Shown piece by piece: positions 25,379 through 35,800 of a stretch of DNA of 50,451 bases; within the stretch, counting starts at the first letter, position 1; each line of letters starts with the position of its first letter. A program made the translations under genes and the position numbers. The stretch is from assembly GCF_003950295.1 (NCBI RefSeq), contig NZ_RHNP01000020.1, positions 1-50,451 of the forward strand, read 5' to 3'. Source of the DNA: Loigolactobacillus iwatensis. GTDB taxonomy: Bacteria; Bacillota; Bacilli; Lactobacillales; Lactobacillaceae. The notes beneath the pieces were generated by a model, which ran no database searches, was not told where the DNA came from, and worked only from the letters and a program-made list of their open reading frames with translations.

Positions 25379-26857
25379 CTAATTATCATCGTCAGTAACG
25401 TTAGTCATTTTTTGTTTCTTACAATCAATAATTGTGTCACCTAGTAGTGACCAATCCAGTGGTGTTGGCGGATTGCGCCAGGTAATTTGAATCTGTTGGA
25501 CACTATTATTGTAAAAATCTGAAAGGTAGATGTCGGTTTCAGGTGAGGGAATGCGCTCAATCATAATGTGGGCGTTGCTAAATGCGGTTAACGTTCGAAT
25601 AACGTAATCGGTGTAAAGCTTACCTTGCGAGAAATCGACACAGATGTAGACCATATTTCGTAATAAATTAATTGGAATATTATTGATAAAAGCAAACATA
25701 TAGCTGAAGTAGAGGTTAACTGAATCATTTTGGCCCATCTTAATTGTTGTGTTTGAATGAAGGGTCTGAATAAAGTGACTAATGACCTGATCAAACAACG
25801 GGTAGGTTTCCTTGAAAAAGCTGACCTGATCAAGCGAAATAAACGTCGTTGGTTCAACGTAAAAAGTCGTGAACTGGATATTGATGCGTAAAATAGCACT
25901 TTCTAAAGTGGTTGTTTTAAGGGCGTCATTATCCAAGAGCATCTGGCTTTGCTTGACCTGGGTCATAAGGTCAGTCGCCCAACTGTAAGCTAACGGCATT
26001 GTCATTTTGGAAGTTAACTCGCTATAGCCGGGTTTATAACCCTGAATGACAAGGAAAGTTTCCAAGTAATCCAGTTCGATTTGACCAACTGGAAGCGTCA
26101 GTGTCTTGCTCAAGATTGCCTGGATTTGATCCAGTAGTTGGTGATCTAATTCATCCAGTTTGGTTTCGGCTAACATTGGCTTCGTAACAAAACACTGGTT
26201 TTTCATTCGTAAAATCCAAGTTTTCAAAAAGATTAATAATTTTGTGCGTTGCGTTGGCGTGATGGCCACCTGGAACTTAGTTTGGATACTTTCAATAATT
26301 TGGTCGGCCGGCGCGTCAAGCTCAGCGAATGGATTATCAATCCCATTGAAGGCTGTGTAGAAAAACTGGAACAAATGCAGCCGAATAGCGTGTTCATTAT
26401 CACCAAATTCGCTAGATACTTGATAAAAATCTTCTTGCTGCAGAATATCTTTTAATTTGTTCTGAGAGTTATAAAAAGTTGTTTTACTAATGTAGTTTTT
26501 CTTCATAAAAGCCGCGTTTGATAATTGGTTTGAATAAATGAAGTGGTATTCAAACATCGCGTACAGTAAAGAGTGCTTTAAGTACATGAGCCGAATAGAC
26601 TGAACGACTGTCGTTGTGATGTTTATCCCGTGGAGCAGCTTTTTTTCTGAGGTATCAATATAGCTGGAAACATTCGATTTAACGTTTTTTAAATCGTGAT
26701 TTAAAGTTTCTAAGACGTGCTGTAATCGATAAGAAGAAATCGAAAAGTCCAATAGAACCTCATTCTCAGTGATCTTCCCGTCTGGTTGTTGTGAGATTAC
26801 TTGCAAGAGTGAGTAGCTAATTAGGTCTTCTTTTTCAAAAAAGAGTTTATAGTTCAT
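25379..26857 (-). CDS. Mga-family transcriptional regulator
   Basis: About 492 residues. Two N-terminal helix-turn-helix regions fit the Mga pattern: FSISSYRLQHVLETLNHDL near residue 43, and AFMKKNYISKTTFYNSQNKL near residue 120. A long helical C-terminal part follows, as in Mga/PRD-like regulators that control surface proteins of streptococci and lactobacilli. I chose the ATG at 26857, with GGTGG 5 bases upstream; in-frame TTG and GTG codons at 26869 and 26866 are possible. It is first of a leftward pair with the MucBP protein and faces the rightward adhesin operon 0.8 kb away. It is the likely regulator of one or both; this is inference. Confidence 0.85.
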   Translation of the reverse strand: MNYKLFFEKEDLISYSLLQVISQQPDGKITENEVLLDFSISSYRLQHVLETLNHDLKNVKSNVSSYIDTSEKKLLHGINITTTVVQSIRLMYLKHSLLYAMFEYHFIYSNQLSNAAFMKKNYISKTTFYNSQNKLKDILQQEDFYQVSSEFGDNEHAIRLHLFQFFYTAFNGIDNPFAELDAPADQIIESIQTKFQVAITPTQRTKLLIFLKTWILRMKNQCFVTKPMLAETKLDELDHQLLDQIQAILSKTLTLPVGQIELDYLETFLVIQGYKPGYSELTSKMTMPLAYSWATDLMTQVKQSQMLLDNDALKTTTLESAILRINIQFTTFYVEPTTFISLDQVSFFKETYPLFDQVISHFIQTLHSNTTIKMGQNDSVNLYFSYMFAFINNIPINLLRNMVYICVDFSQGKLYTDYVIRTLTAFSNAHIMIERIPSPETDIYLSDFYNNSVQQIQITWRNPPTPLDWSLLGDTIIDCKKQKMTNVTDDDN

Positions 26858-26965
26858 TGCAACCACCAATCAATTTTTATTATCGATATATCAGTAATTC
26901 AAGCTTGTAGTTTTATTCTATTACATTTTTGTATAAAAAAAGCCTGAAATCCTGAAAAGATGAGG

Positions 26966-27010
26966 ACCACCCCGGTGAAGCAAAATAATCCGGGGTGGTT
27001 TATTTTTTTG
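26966..27010 (+). terminator. Rightward terminator with no rightward gene before it
   Basis: ACCACCCCGG (26966-26975) pairs perfectly with CCGGGGTGGT (26990-26999) and is followed by TTATTTTTTT. It points right, but the DNA before it is the 5' end of the leftward regulator gene. It may end an antisense RNA or be a relic. Confidence 0.65.
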
Positions 27011-27325
27011 TGTTAGGTTTATTAACAACTATCTATCCTTATTATAAAGGTATTGTAAGCGCTATTCAAAACTGATTGGACTGATTGCTAAGGCCAAATT
27101 ATCAAGCCACTTCCGGTTTTCCCGACTTTTTCCATTTTTCCCACAAAAGTTGGGACTCTGCTTCTCTTGAATTAAATTCGAAAAAAATACACACTTTATT
27201 TATCGATGAATAACACTAAGTCTATTTTTAAAGACCGTAATAATTCCGTTTGTTAGTGCTATCATTTTTTATTATTTGCTAAATTAGGTTCATAATCGGA
27301 ATTAGTAGTTTTGGTTATTTATGAA
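27011..27325. other. AT-rich intergenic DNA
   Basis: No gene seen. CCCACAAAAGTTGGGACT (27148-27165) resembles the right-hand sequence after repeat A (AAGAAGTTGGGACTTT at about 18863). No convincing promoter for the RNA element that follows. Confidence 0.4.
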
Positions 27326-27539
27326 GTGCTGGGAAAGGCGTCCAGGTTCTGAGGATTAGTCTAGATTGACGAATAATTCACGTAGTGGATTATTTGGCGA
27401 TCGTAACTACTATTCCGCAATTGAGGATTATTAGCCTAAATCGCTAATAATCTTAATGCTCCATACGTTGTCCATTCAACTACGGCGAAAAGCGCCAAGT
27501 TGAAACATGGCAACCGCAGGAACCTGCCCTTCCCAGCAC
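27326..27539 (+). ncRNA. Structured RNA element, copy 2, in the leader of the adhesin operon
   Basis: 214 bases with the same architecture as 22462-22676. The terminal stem is 27326-27339 with 27526-27539 (13 of 14 pairs). AATAATTCAC/GTGGATTATT is a helix with a different sequence from copy 1 but the same position. The hairpin GATTATTAGC/GCTAATAATC and the GGCG/CGCC-capped hairpin are conserved, as is the loop TTCTGAGGATTAG. It lies 135 bases before the first gene of the 27675-36169 operon, in sense orientation. It could act as a cis leader or as an independent RNA. Confidence 0.75.
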
Positions 27540-27674
27540 GTTAACACCAAATTAGTCAGGGAGATATTAGTTAAGACACTCCCAAGTCTAACCCGGGGGA
27601 GAAGCCCGCATTCGTGCCACAAGCACACCGTTACATATTGATCAAATGAAAATAATGAAATGAGGAGGGGCATA

Positions 27675-28517
27675 ATGGAGGACGCAAATTCAAAAGGTCT
27701 TGGTAAGGTGCAGAACCGAATTGTTATCCGTTACGTTGATCGTGATGGCAACGCACTGAACGAAGATCTTAGTCTTTTTGGTGAGGTTGGGAGTCGTTAT
27801 GAAGTCAACGCGCCGGCCTTTAGTGGCTATCTGCTAGTTGATAAGTCACGGCCAACCGTTGGTAAGATGCCAGCGGAGGCTAAGCCAATGATTATTTTGA
27901 CGTACGCACGCTTAGGATCAGTTCGAATTTTTAACACGATTTCTGATTTGCAGGGTAAGGTGTACGCGCTGACAACCATCAATGAGCAACCAGACAAGGT
28001 TCAACCGTTGCACTTACCAGAGGTAGCGGGTAAGGATTATTACTTAAGCGTAGATAAAGAGTCCAGTATTCGTAAAATTTTTAAGCCCCAAGACTTTGTG
28101 CCGGATGATCCAACGCAAGAAACAGTCCTATTGATTTTAAGTATTACGGAGGCCAGAAAGCTTAAGGAAACGCAGGCAACTGAGTCGGATAGCGAAATGG
28201 GGACGGAAGCCGTTACCCAACCAGCCAGTGCTGAATCAACAGTTGTGGTCACGACGCCAGCCAGCAAACCAGAATCAATCCCCGCCAAGATTCCTGTGGT
28301 GAAGTCAACCAAGGCTGAAGAAACATTGCCAGTAACTAAAACCAGTGTGGCACCAGTTACGGCCAAGGCTAGTTTGCAACTGGCAACAATTTTGTTACAG
28401 CAAGCGGCCTTACTGGATAATAATGCTGATCAAATCGTCTTAGACGAGCAACAGTTACAACGCTTAACCACCAACATGCGGCATTTTATGTTAGCAATTA
28501 AAATTTTAAATCAATAA
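27675..28517 (+). CDS. Cytosolic MucBP-domain protein
   Basis: A 280-residue protein with no signal peptide or membrane segment. Residues 12-75 form a MucBP-like domain (IVIRYVDRDGNALNEDLSLF through IILTYA), normally found only in extracellular adhesins. A second beta-rich segment (about 80-165) is followed by a Thr/Val/Pro-rich linker and a helical C-terminus (LQLATILLQQAALL). Start: ATG 27675 has GAGGAGGGG 5 bases upstream; an ATG at 27660 overlaps that site and is rejected. It is the first gene of the operon ending in the 2109-residue surface protein. The function is unknown; a partner or chaperone of the surface proteins is a guess. Confidence 0.75.
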   Translation: MEDANSKGLGKVQNRIVIRYVDRDGNALNEDLSLFGEVGSRYEVNAPAFSGYLLVDKSRPTVGKMPAEAKPMIILTYARLGSVRIFNTISDLQGKVYALTTINEQPDKVQPLHLPEVAGKDYYLSVDKESSIRKIFKPQDFVPDDPTQETVLLILSITEARKLKETQATESDSEMGTEAVTQPASAESTVVVTTPASKPESIPAKIPVVKSTKAEETLPVTKTSVAPVTAKASLQLATILLQQAALLDNNADQIVLDEQQLQRLTTNMRHFMLAIKILNQ

Positions 28518-28575
28518 GTTTACTGCAATCAGTTGCTTAATGACAAAACAAAAAAATGAAAAGGAAGTTTTAGTG

Positions 28576-28761
28576 ATGAACAATGAAGAAATCGAAGCAT
28601 TAATCAACCTAACACCAATGAAGGTTATGACCCAGAACATGAAACAAGTTGCCGAGGCCATTGATTCTTCAGTTGAAAATAACCAGACGGACCAAATCGC
28701 TGATCTTGTGAAGAGTGGTAACCAATTATTAGACGCAATTTCAAAATTAAGTCGACAGTAA
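28576..28761 (+). CDS. Small helical protein, unknown
   Basis: 61 residues, starting MNNEEIEALINLTPMKVMTQ, predicted almost wholly alpha-helical with heptad-like spacing. AAGGAAG lies 8 bases before ATG 28576; an upstream ATG at 28540 lacks a site. No signal peptide. It lies 58 bases after the MucBP-domain gene and shortly before the SseB-like gene. I do not recognise a family. Its size suggests an adaptor or WXG100-like helical hairpin, but the WXG motif is absent. Confidence 0.65.
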   Translation: MNNEEIEALINLTPMKVMTQNMKQVAEAIDSSVENNQTDQIADLVKSGNQLLDAISKLSRQ

Positions 28762-28780
28762 TAGAAGGGTGGCACCAACC

Positions 28781-29647
28781 ATGTTAGCTAAGGATAATAA
28801 AGATCCCGTACTTCAGGCAGTTGCTGAAAAGTCGGCGTTAGAGCCAGAAAAGAAGAAGGCAACGACGCCCTTTGTTGTTCGTTTGAACTATTTTATGGAG
28901 AACCCACAGGATCATGATTTAGAGCGGCGTTTTGCGGCGATGTTGCTGGAGACCTATTTTCGGGCCTTGGTTAAAGTTCAACCAACGCAAAAGATGGCCG
29001 GGGAAGAACATTCTAGCCTCTTAGAAATGGGTCTTGCAATTACAACTTATTTAGCGGATGGGAAAAAATATATCCCCGTTTTTACGGATCAATTAGTTTT
29101 AAAACAGTTTGCTAAAGAAATGATCCCCAACATGGATTTTCGAACGTTTCGTTTTTCCAGTGCTGAATTAATGACCGAGGCCCAACGTCTTGGCGTAACC
29201 GGATTGTTGGTTAATCCAGGGAAACAAACTTTTCCACTTTCTAGGGATTATTGGCAGTACATCAATCAGGTTGTGCCACTGATCGCACCTACAAATGACA
29301 AACTGCGGATTGAATTACCAAGTTTAGGGACCAAGAAATTAATGGGGATGCTAAAAAAGCAGTGTAAACATCTGCATAAAATTAATGAGGTCTGGTTGGC
29401 CAACGTTACCATCGCAGGGCATGACAAAGCCGATTTGGCAGTGATTGCTGACTATCGTGGTGAACATGAGGAATTTGGAAGCAAGGTTGCACGAAAGCTG
29501 GCCTTAGCCTGCAAGCCATTTTTAGAATACGATCAGGACGTTTTGGTTGGTGATTTAGATGATGAAATGGGCAAGTTGATTTCCCAGCAATTTGCACCGA
29601 TCTATCAAGCGACTACTTTCTTTGGAGGTCGACCAAAATATGATTAA
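28781..29647 (+). CDS. SseB-family protein
   Basis: About 288 residues from ATG 28781 (AGAAGGGTGG upstream; an in-frame ATG at 28769 is an alternative). The N-terminal half has the SseB domain pattern: LERRFAAMLLETYFRALVKV, the signature YIPVFTDQLVLKQFA, and later LGVTGLLVNPGKQTFPLSR. The C-terminal half (KLRIELPSL ... DLAVIADYRGEHEEFGSKVA) fits the SseB C-terminal domain. SseB proteins are cytosolic and poorly understood (named for serine sensitivity in E. coli). Finding one inside an adhesin operon is unusual. It overlaps the next gene by 8 bases. Confidence 0.8.
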   Translation: MLAKDNKDPVLQAVAEKSALEPEKKKATTPFVVRLNYFMENPQDHDLERRFAAMLLETYFRALVKVQPTQKMAGEEHSSLLEMGLAITTYLADGKKYIPVFTDQLVLKQFAKEMIPNMDFRTFRFSSAELMTEAQRLGVTGLLVNPGKQTFPLSRDYWQYINQVVPLIAPTNDKLRIELPSLGTKKLMGMLKKQCKHLHKINEVWLANVTIAGHDKADLAVIADYRGEHEEFGSKVARKLALACKPFLEYDQDVLVGDLDDEMGKLISQQFAPIYQATTFFGGRPKYD

Positions 29648-29837
29648 TCAGTATGGACAAGTCATTCCGTCACAACATGAGTTAAAGAAGGCTCAGCATG
29701 AAGTGACAACGATGCACGGATTAAATGCTGATCACGTGCGGATGAGTGCGGTTGCTCCAGCGATTAAGCTAGGTGCAGCGATTGATTTGGGTGTTTTTCC
29801 AAAAGATAAGAAAATTGGAAATACAAGGAGTAAATAA
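29640..29837 (+). CDS. Small protein, unknown
   Basis: 65 residues beginning MINQYGQVIPSQHELKKAQHE. No signal peptide; a modest hydrophobic patch (APAIKLGAAIDLGVF) lies near the C-terminus. I chose ATG 29640, which overlaps the SseB-like stop by 8 bases and has GGAGG 11 bases upstream; a longer frame from 29592 would overlap far more. It ends 2 bases before the giant surface-protein start, so the two are almost certainly co-translated. Family not recognised. Confidence 0.65.
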   Translation: MINQYGQVIPSQHELKKAQHEVTTMHGLNADHVRMSAVAPAIKLGAAIDLGVFPKDKKIGNTRSK

Positions 29838-29839
29838 AA

Positions 29840-32800
29840 ATGAGAAAGTTTGAGTACGATAAATTACAACGGGAACAAACCATTACGCGGTTTAAGTTAT
29901 ACAAAGCAAAGAAAATTTGGTTAACTACTGGGACAAGCCTAGTGATGTTTGGGGCTGGCTTGGCCTTTGCAGGGCACGCCAACGCTGCAACTACGCAATC
30001 AAGTTCAACCGAACAACAAGCCAGTTCAGCCGGAAATACAAGCAATAATAGTTCTGTAGCTAGCAGTGCCACGCTAGAAAGTGGCAGTAATTCTAGTGCT
30101 GCGACTTCGGCTACGGTTACTTCTAAGGTCACAACTGATTCTGTAGCAGCCAACGTTAGTTCCGCACCACAAAGTAGTACTGCCGTTTCCAGCACTGGTA
30201 CAAGTGCTCAAGTGGATAATATTACGCCAACGTCCGTTGTTTCGGCCACGCAAAGTGCTGGCAGTGTTTCAACGGCCAAGACAGTTTCAGTTGCTAGTGC
30301 ATTTGTAGCAACGGCGGCCACAGCTTCAGCGGCTGAACCAACTAATAGTCCCGTTAGTACGCCGGTAGCGGCAAGTAGTGTCGTTTCACCAGCGCCAGTC
30401 GCACGTGCTCAGGCTCGTGCACTTGCGGTTACGGCAGCTGCAACACCGCCTGATAGCACTGGTGTAAATCCTGCAACGGTTACTTTAGTACAGGGTTATA
30501 CTAATGATCAATTGACGGCCGATATTACCAGCTTTACACAATCTATTGCCACTGATAGTGCGCGTTTTACTGCATTAACTGGTCAGAATTATGAAACTGC
30601 CAAGACTCCTTATACGGGTGGTTTGATTGGGCAGGCATCTGGTGCGGACAAACTCTCATTAATGGGGGAAGCAGCGGGAATGCCGGCCTCAATTAAGGTT
30701 GATGTTGCTACCTTGACCTATGAACAAGCGTGGCAAAATTATCAATTTGGGGATAATTCATCTAGTGGCAGTTCTTCAGCCAGTAGTGAAGATACCAGCT
30801 TGTACGTTAGTGTCGCCAGTAGCAGTGCGCAAGTGGCTCAAAGTGCGGCAGCTGCTGCCGCAACCTCGGCAGTAACTGCTCAAAGTGCTGCTACTGTAGC
30901 TCAAGCGGCCGCGACCAGTGATCCAAGTAATTCAGCGGTTCAATCTTTGGCCAGTCAAGCAGTAAGTGCGGCCACGGCAGCTAAAAGTGCCGCTAATGCC
31001 GCGACAACGGCGGCTAGTACCGCACAAACTAATTTTGCGGCTACTCAGGCCGCAACGACGATTGCTGCAGCAACGAGTGCTTCTAAATTAACTCAAAGTG
31101 CTACCACTACTGCCAAGACTGCTGCTACGACAGCGCAAACCCAGGCGACTATTGCAACAACAGCAGCAACTAGTGCGAAGGCCCAAGCTGACGCTGATGC
31201 TAGTGCTAATAGTAGCGCCAGCAGTAGTGCAGCCAGTTCGGCGGCTGAGAGTACAGCGAAAGTGGCCGCCATCAGTGCTGCCAGTAGTAGTGCTCAAGTA
31301 GCCCAAAGTGCCGCGAAAGCAGCTTCAACCGCCGTTGTGACCGCACAGAGTGCCGCAACTGTTGCTCAAAGTGCGGCCACCAGTGATCCAAGTAATTCAA
31401 CGGTTCAATCTTTAGCCAGTCAGGCTGCAAGTGCCGCAATAGCAGCCAAGAGTGCGGCTATTGCGGCCACAACAGCAGCTAGTACGGCAGAAACTAATTT
31501 GGCCACGGCCAAGACTGCCAGCACAGCCTCCGTGGCTCAAACAGCAGCATCGGCAGCTAAAAGTGCGGCCACCAGCGCAACAATGGCGGCCAGCACGGCC
31601 CAAACTCAGGCAACTACTGCCACTTCGGCAGCGACTAGTGCCAAGGCGCAGGCTGATTCAGATGCTAGTACCAATAGTAGTGCAGCTAGTTCGGCGGCCG
31701 AGAGTACAGCGAAAGTGGCCGCCATCAGCGCAGCTAGTAGCAGTGCTCAAGTAGCTCAAAGTGCAGCGAAAGCAGCTTCAACTGCAGTTGTGACCGCACA
31801 GAGTGCCGCCACCGTTGCTCAAAGTGCCGCCACCAGTGATCCAAGTAATTCAACAGTGCAATCGTTAGCTAGTCAGGCTGCGAGTGCGGCCACGGCAGCT
31901 AAAAGTGCGGCCACAACCGCTGCCGCGTCAGCTAGTATGGCTGCAACTAACTTGACCACAGCCAAGACGGCCAGCACAAGCGCGGCGGCCCAAGTAGCAG
32001 CGTCGGCGGCTAAGAGTGCGGCCACAACCGCTACAACCGCAGCCAGTACGGCCCAAACTCAGGCAACTATTGCCACTTCAGTAGCGACTAGTGCCAAAGC
32101 GCAGGCTGATTCAGATGCTAGTACGAATAGTAGTGCGGCTAGTTCCGCGGCCGAGAGTACAGCCAAAGTGGCTGCTGTTAGTGCAGCTAGTAACAGTGCG
32201 CAGGTAGCCAAAAGTGCCGCTGCAACAGCTTCAACGGCAGTTGTAACGGCGGAAAGTGCAGCAGTAGTTGCTCAAAGTGCAGCCACCAATGATCCAAGTA
32301 ATTCGGCGGTTCAATCTTTGGCTGGTCAAGCGGCGAGTGCAGCAACAGCGGCCAAAAGTGCGGCCACCGCGGCCACAATGGCAGCTAGTACAGCAGAAAC
32401 TAATTTGGCCACGGCTCAGACGGCCAGTACAGCTGCTGTAGCTCAGACGGCGGCAACTGCTGCTCAAAGTGCGGCCACAATCGGCACAACGGCGGCCAGC
32501 ACGGCACAAACTCTTGCAACTACTGCCAGTTCGGCAGCGACTAGTGCCAAAGCACAAGCTGATTCAGATGCAAGTACGAATAGTAGTGCCAGTAGCAGCG
32601 CGGCCAGTTCGGCGGCCGAGAGTACAGCCAAAGTGGCCGCAATTAGTGCGGCTAGTAGTAGTGCTCAGACGGCCCAAAGTGCAGCAGCTACTGCTTCAAC
32701 GGCAGTTGTAACGGCGGAAAGTGCGGCAGTAGTAGCTCAAAGTGCAGCCACCAGTGATCCAAACAATTCAACAGTTCAATCCTTGGCCAGTCAAGCGACG

Positions 32801-35800
32801 AGTGCGGCGATAGCGGCTAAAAGTGCGGCTACGACAGCCGCAACGGCTGCTAGTATGGCAGAAACTAATTTAACCACAGCTAAGACGGCCAGTACGGCTG
32901 CTGCAGCTCAAACGGCAGCGGCAGAGGCTCAAAGTGCCGCAACTAGTGCAACTACTGCGGCCAATACTGCACAAATTCAGACGGCCAACGCCACTTTAGC
33001 GGCAACTAGTGCCAAGGCGCAAGCTGATGCTAATGCTAATAGTGGTGCCAGTAGCAGTGCAGCCAGTTCGGCGGCTGAAAGTACGGCCAAAGTGGCCGCA
33101 ATTAGTGCGGCTAGTAGTAGTGCTCAAGTAGCTCAAAGTGCGGCAGCAACTGCCTCAACGGCAGTTCTATCGGCGCAGAGTGCGGTGGCAGTTGCCCAAA
33201 GTGCGGCCAATAGTGATCCAAGTAATTCGGCAGTCCAATCCTTGGCCAGCCAAGCAGTTAGTGCAGCAACGGCGGCTAAGAGTGCTGCCACGATAGCCAC
33301 AATGGCAGCTAGTACAGCAGATACTAATGTGACAACGGCCAAGACGGCCAGTACGGCTGCGGCGGCTCAAACGGCCGCAACGGTGGCTAAAAGTGCAGCA
33401 ACTACTGCCATGACAGCGGCTAGCACGGCCCAAATTCAGGCAACCAAAGCTACTTCAGCGGCGGTTAGTGCGAAAACCCAGGCTGATGCTAGTGCCAGTA
33501 GCAGTGCGGCCAGTTCCGCGGCTGAAAGTACGGCTAAAATGGTTGCAATTAGTGCTGCTAATAGTAGTGCTCAGGTGGCCCAAAGTGCCGCATCGACGGC
33601 CTCAACGGCAGTTGTAACGGCGCAAAGTGCGGCGGCAATTGCCCAAAGTGCAGCGACCAGTGATCCAAATAATTCGGCGGTCCAATCCTTGGCCAGTCAA
33701 GCTGCTAGTGCAGTAACGGCGGCCAAAAGTGCGGCTACTACCGCCACAACAGCCTTTAGTGCGGCGCAAACTAATTTAGCAACGGCTAAGGCTGCCAGTA
33801 CGGCCGCCGCGGCCAAAACCGCAGCGACAACAGTCCAAAGTGCAGCGACCACAGCCACTACGGCGGCTAGTACGGCCAAGACGAATGCAGATGCTGCAAT
33901 AACAGCAGCAACCAGTGCGAAGACCCAAGCTGACGCCGATGCTAATAGCAGTGCCAGTAGCAGTGCGGCTAGTTCGGCGGCCGAGAGTACGGCCAAAGTG
34001 ACGGCAATTAGTGCAGCCAACAGTAGTGCCAAGATGGCCCAAAGTGCGGCAGCAACTGCTTCAACAGCAGTTGTAACGGCGGAAAGTGCGGCAGTAATTG
34101 CTCAAAGTGCGGCAACGAGTGATCCAAATAGTCCGGCGGTCCAATCTTTAGCTAACCAAGCTGCAAGTGCAGTAACGGCAGCCAAAAGTGCGGCCACAGT
34201 GGCAGCAACGGCAGCTAGTACGGCGCAAACTAACTTAGCGGCGGCCAAGGCTGCCAGTATGGCTACCGCGGCCCAAACGGTAGCAACGGCGGCTAAAAGT
34301 GCCGCGACCACTGCAACTACGGCGGCTAGCACGGCGTTAGTTCAGGCCAGTATTGCGACTACAGCAGCAACTAAAGCGAGGGCTCAGGCGGATGCCGATG
34401 CAAATGCTAATAGCAGTGCAGCCAGTTCGACGGCCGAGAGTACAGCTAAAGTAGCAGCAGTTAGTGCAGCTAGCAGTAGTGCCCAAGTAGCTCAAAGTGC
34501 TGCAACCATTGCGTCAACGGCAGTTGTAACGGCGCAGAGTGCAGCAACAATTGCGGAAAGTGCTGCAACAAGTGATCCAAGTAATTCAACGGTTCAGTCC
34601 TTGGCCAGTCAAGCTGCTAGTGCAGCAACGGCGGCAAAGAGTGTGGCCACCATAGCTACAACGGCAACTAGTACGGCGCAAACTAATTTGGCGACGGCTA
34701 AGGCTGCTAGTACGGCTGCCGCGGCCCAAACAGCCGCAACAGTAGCCAAAAGTGCTGCAACTAGTGCCACAATGGCGGCCAGTACGGCCCAAGTTCAAGT
34801 GACTATTGCAAGCAAAGCAGCAACTAGTGCAAAGAACCAGGCTAACGCCGATGCAAATACTAATAGTAGTGCCAGTAACAGTGCGGCCAGTTCAGCAGCT
34901 GAGAGTACGGCCAAAACGGCAGCAATTAGTGCAGCTAGTAGCAGTGCCCAAGTAGCTCAAAGTGCCACAACTACTGCTTCAGCGGCGACCGTAACGGCAG
35001 AAAGCGCAGCAGTAGTTGCTCAAAGTGCAGCCACCAGTGATCCAAGTAATTCAATGATTCAATCCTTGGCTAGTCAAGCCGCTAGTGCAGCAACGGCGGC
35101 AAAGAATGCGGCCACTATAGCTACAACGGCAGCAAGTACGGCGCAAACTAATTTAGCGGCGGCCAAGGCTGCTAGTACGGCTGCCGCGGCTCAAGCAGCT
35201 GCAACAATGGCCAAAAGTGCTGCAACTAGTGCCACAACGGCAGCCAGCACGGCCCAAGTTCAAGTGACTATTGCAGGCAAAGCAGCAACGAGTGCAAAGA
35301 ACCAGGCTAACGCCGATGCAAATACTAATAGTAGTGCCAGTAACAGTGCGGCCAGTTCGGCAGCCGAGAGTACGGCCAAAGTTGCCGCAATTAGTGCAGC
35401 TAGTAGCAGTGCTCAGGTAGCCCAAAGCGCGGCAACAACGGCTTCCATGGCAGTTGTAACGGCGCAGAGTGCGGTAACAGTTGCTCAAAGTGCTGCAACA
35501 AGTGATCCAAGTAATTCGGCGGTCCAATCCTTGGCTAGTGCGGCCGTTAATGCGGTGACAACAGCTAAGAGTGCGGCAACGATGGCTACATCGGCAGCTA
35601 GTACCGCAGAAACTAATCTGGCCACGGCCAAGGCGGCCAGTACTGCAGTTGCGGCCCAAACAGCAGCGACGGCGGCTAAAGTGGCTTCGGCTACTGCGAC
35701 TACAGCGGCCAACATGGCTCAGGCCCAGGCAACTACCGCAACCACTGTGGCCAATAGTGTAACCGCTCAAGTTAATGCTGATGCAGCAGCCAACACCAAT

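Noticed and set aside
27675-29837. Accessory Sec genes (asp1-3, secY2, secA2)
   Set aside because: Sizes and sequences do not fit. There is no DEAD-type ATPase, polytopic SecY-like protein or Asp2-like hydrolase; one of the genes is an SseB-family protein.
29764-30195. 143-residue minus-strand frame over the start of the surface-protein gene
   Set aside because: It covers the well-supported start and signal peptide of the plus-strand gene and has no start signals of its own.
35153-35770. 205-residue minus-strand frame, and similar ones throughout 31000-36000
   Set aside because: These are Cys/Arg/Gly-rich or Ala/Val-rich shadows created by the alanine-codon-rich repeats on the plus strand. 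They recur at the repeat period and lack ribosome sites.
30820-35800. CRISPR array
   Set aside because: Repeat units are 450-465 bases and continuously coding, with no short repeats and unique spacers.
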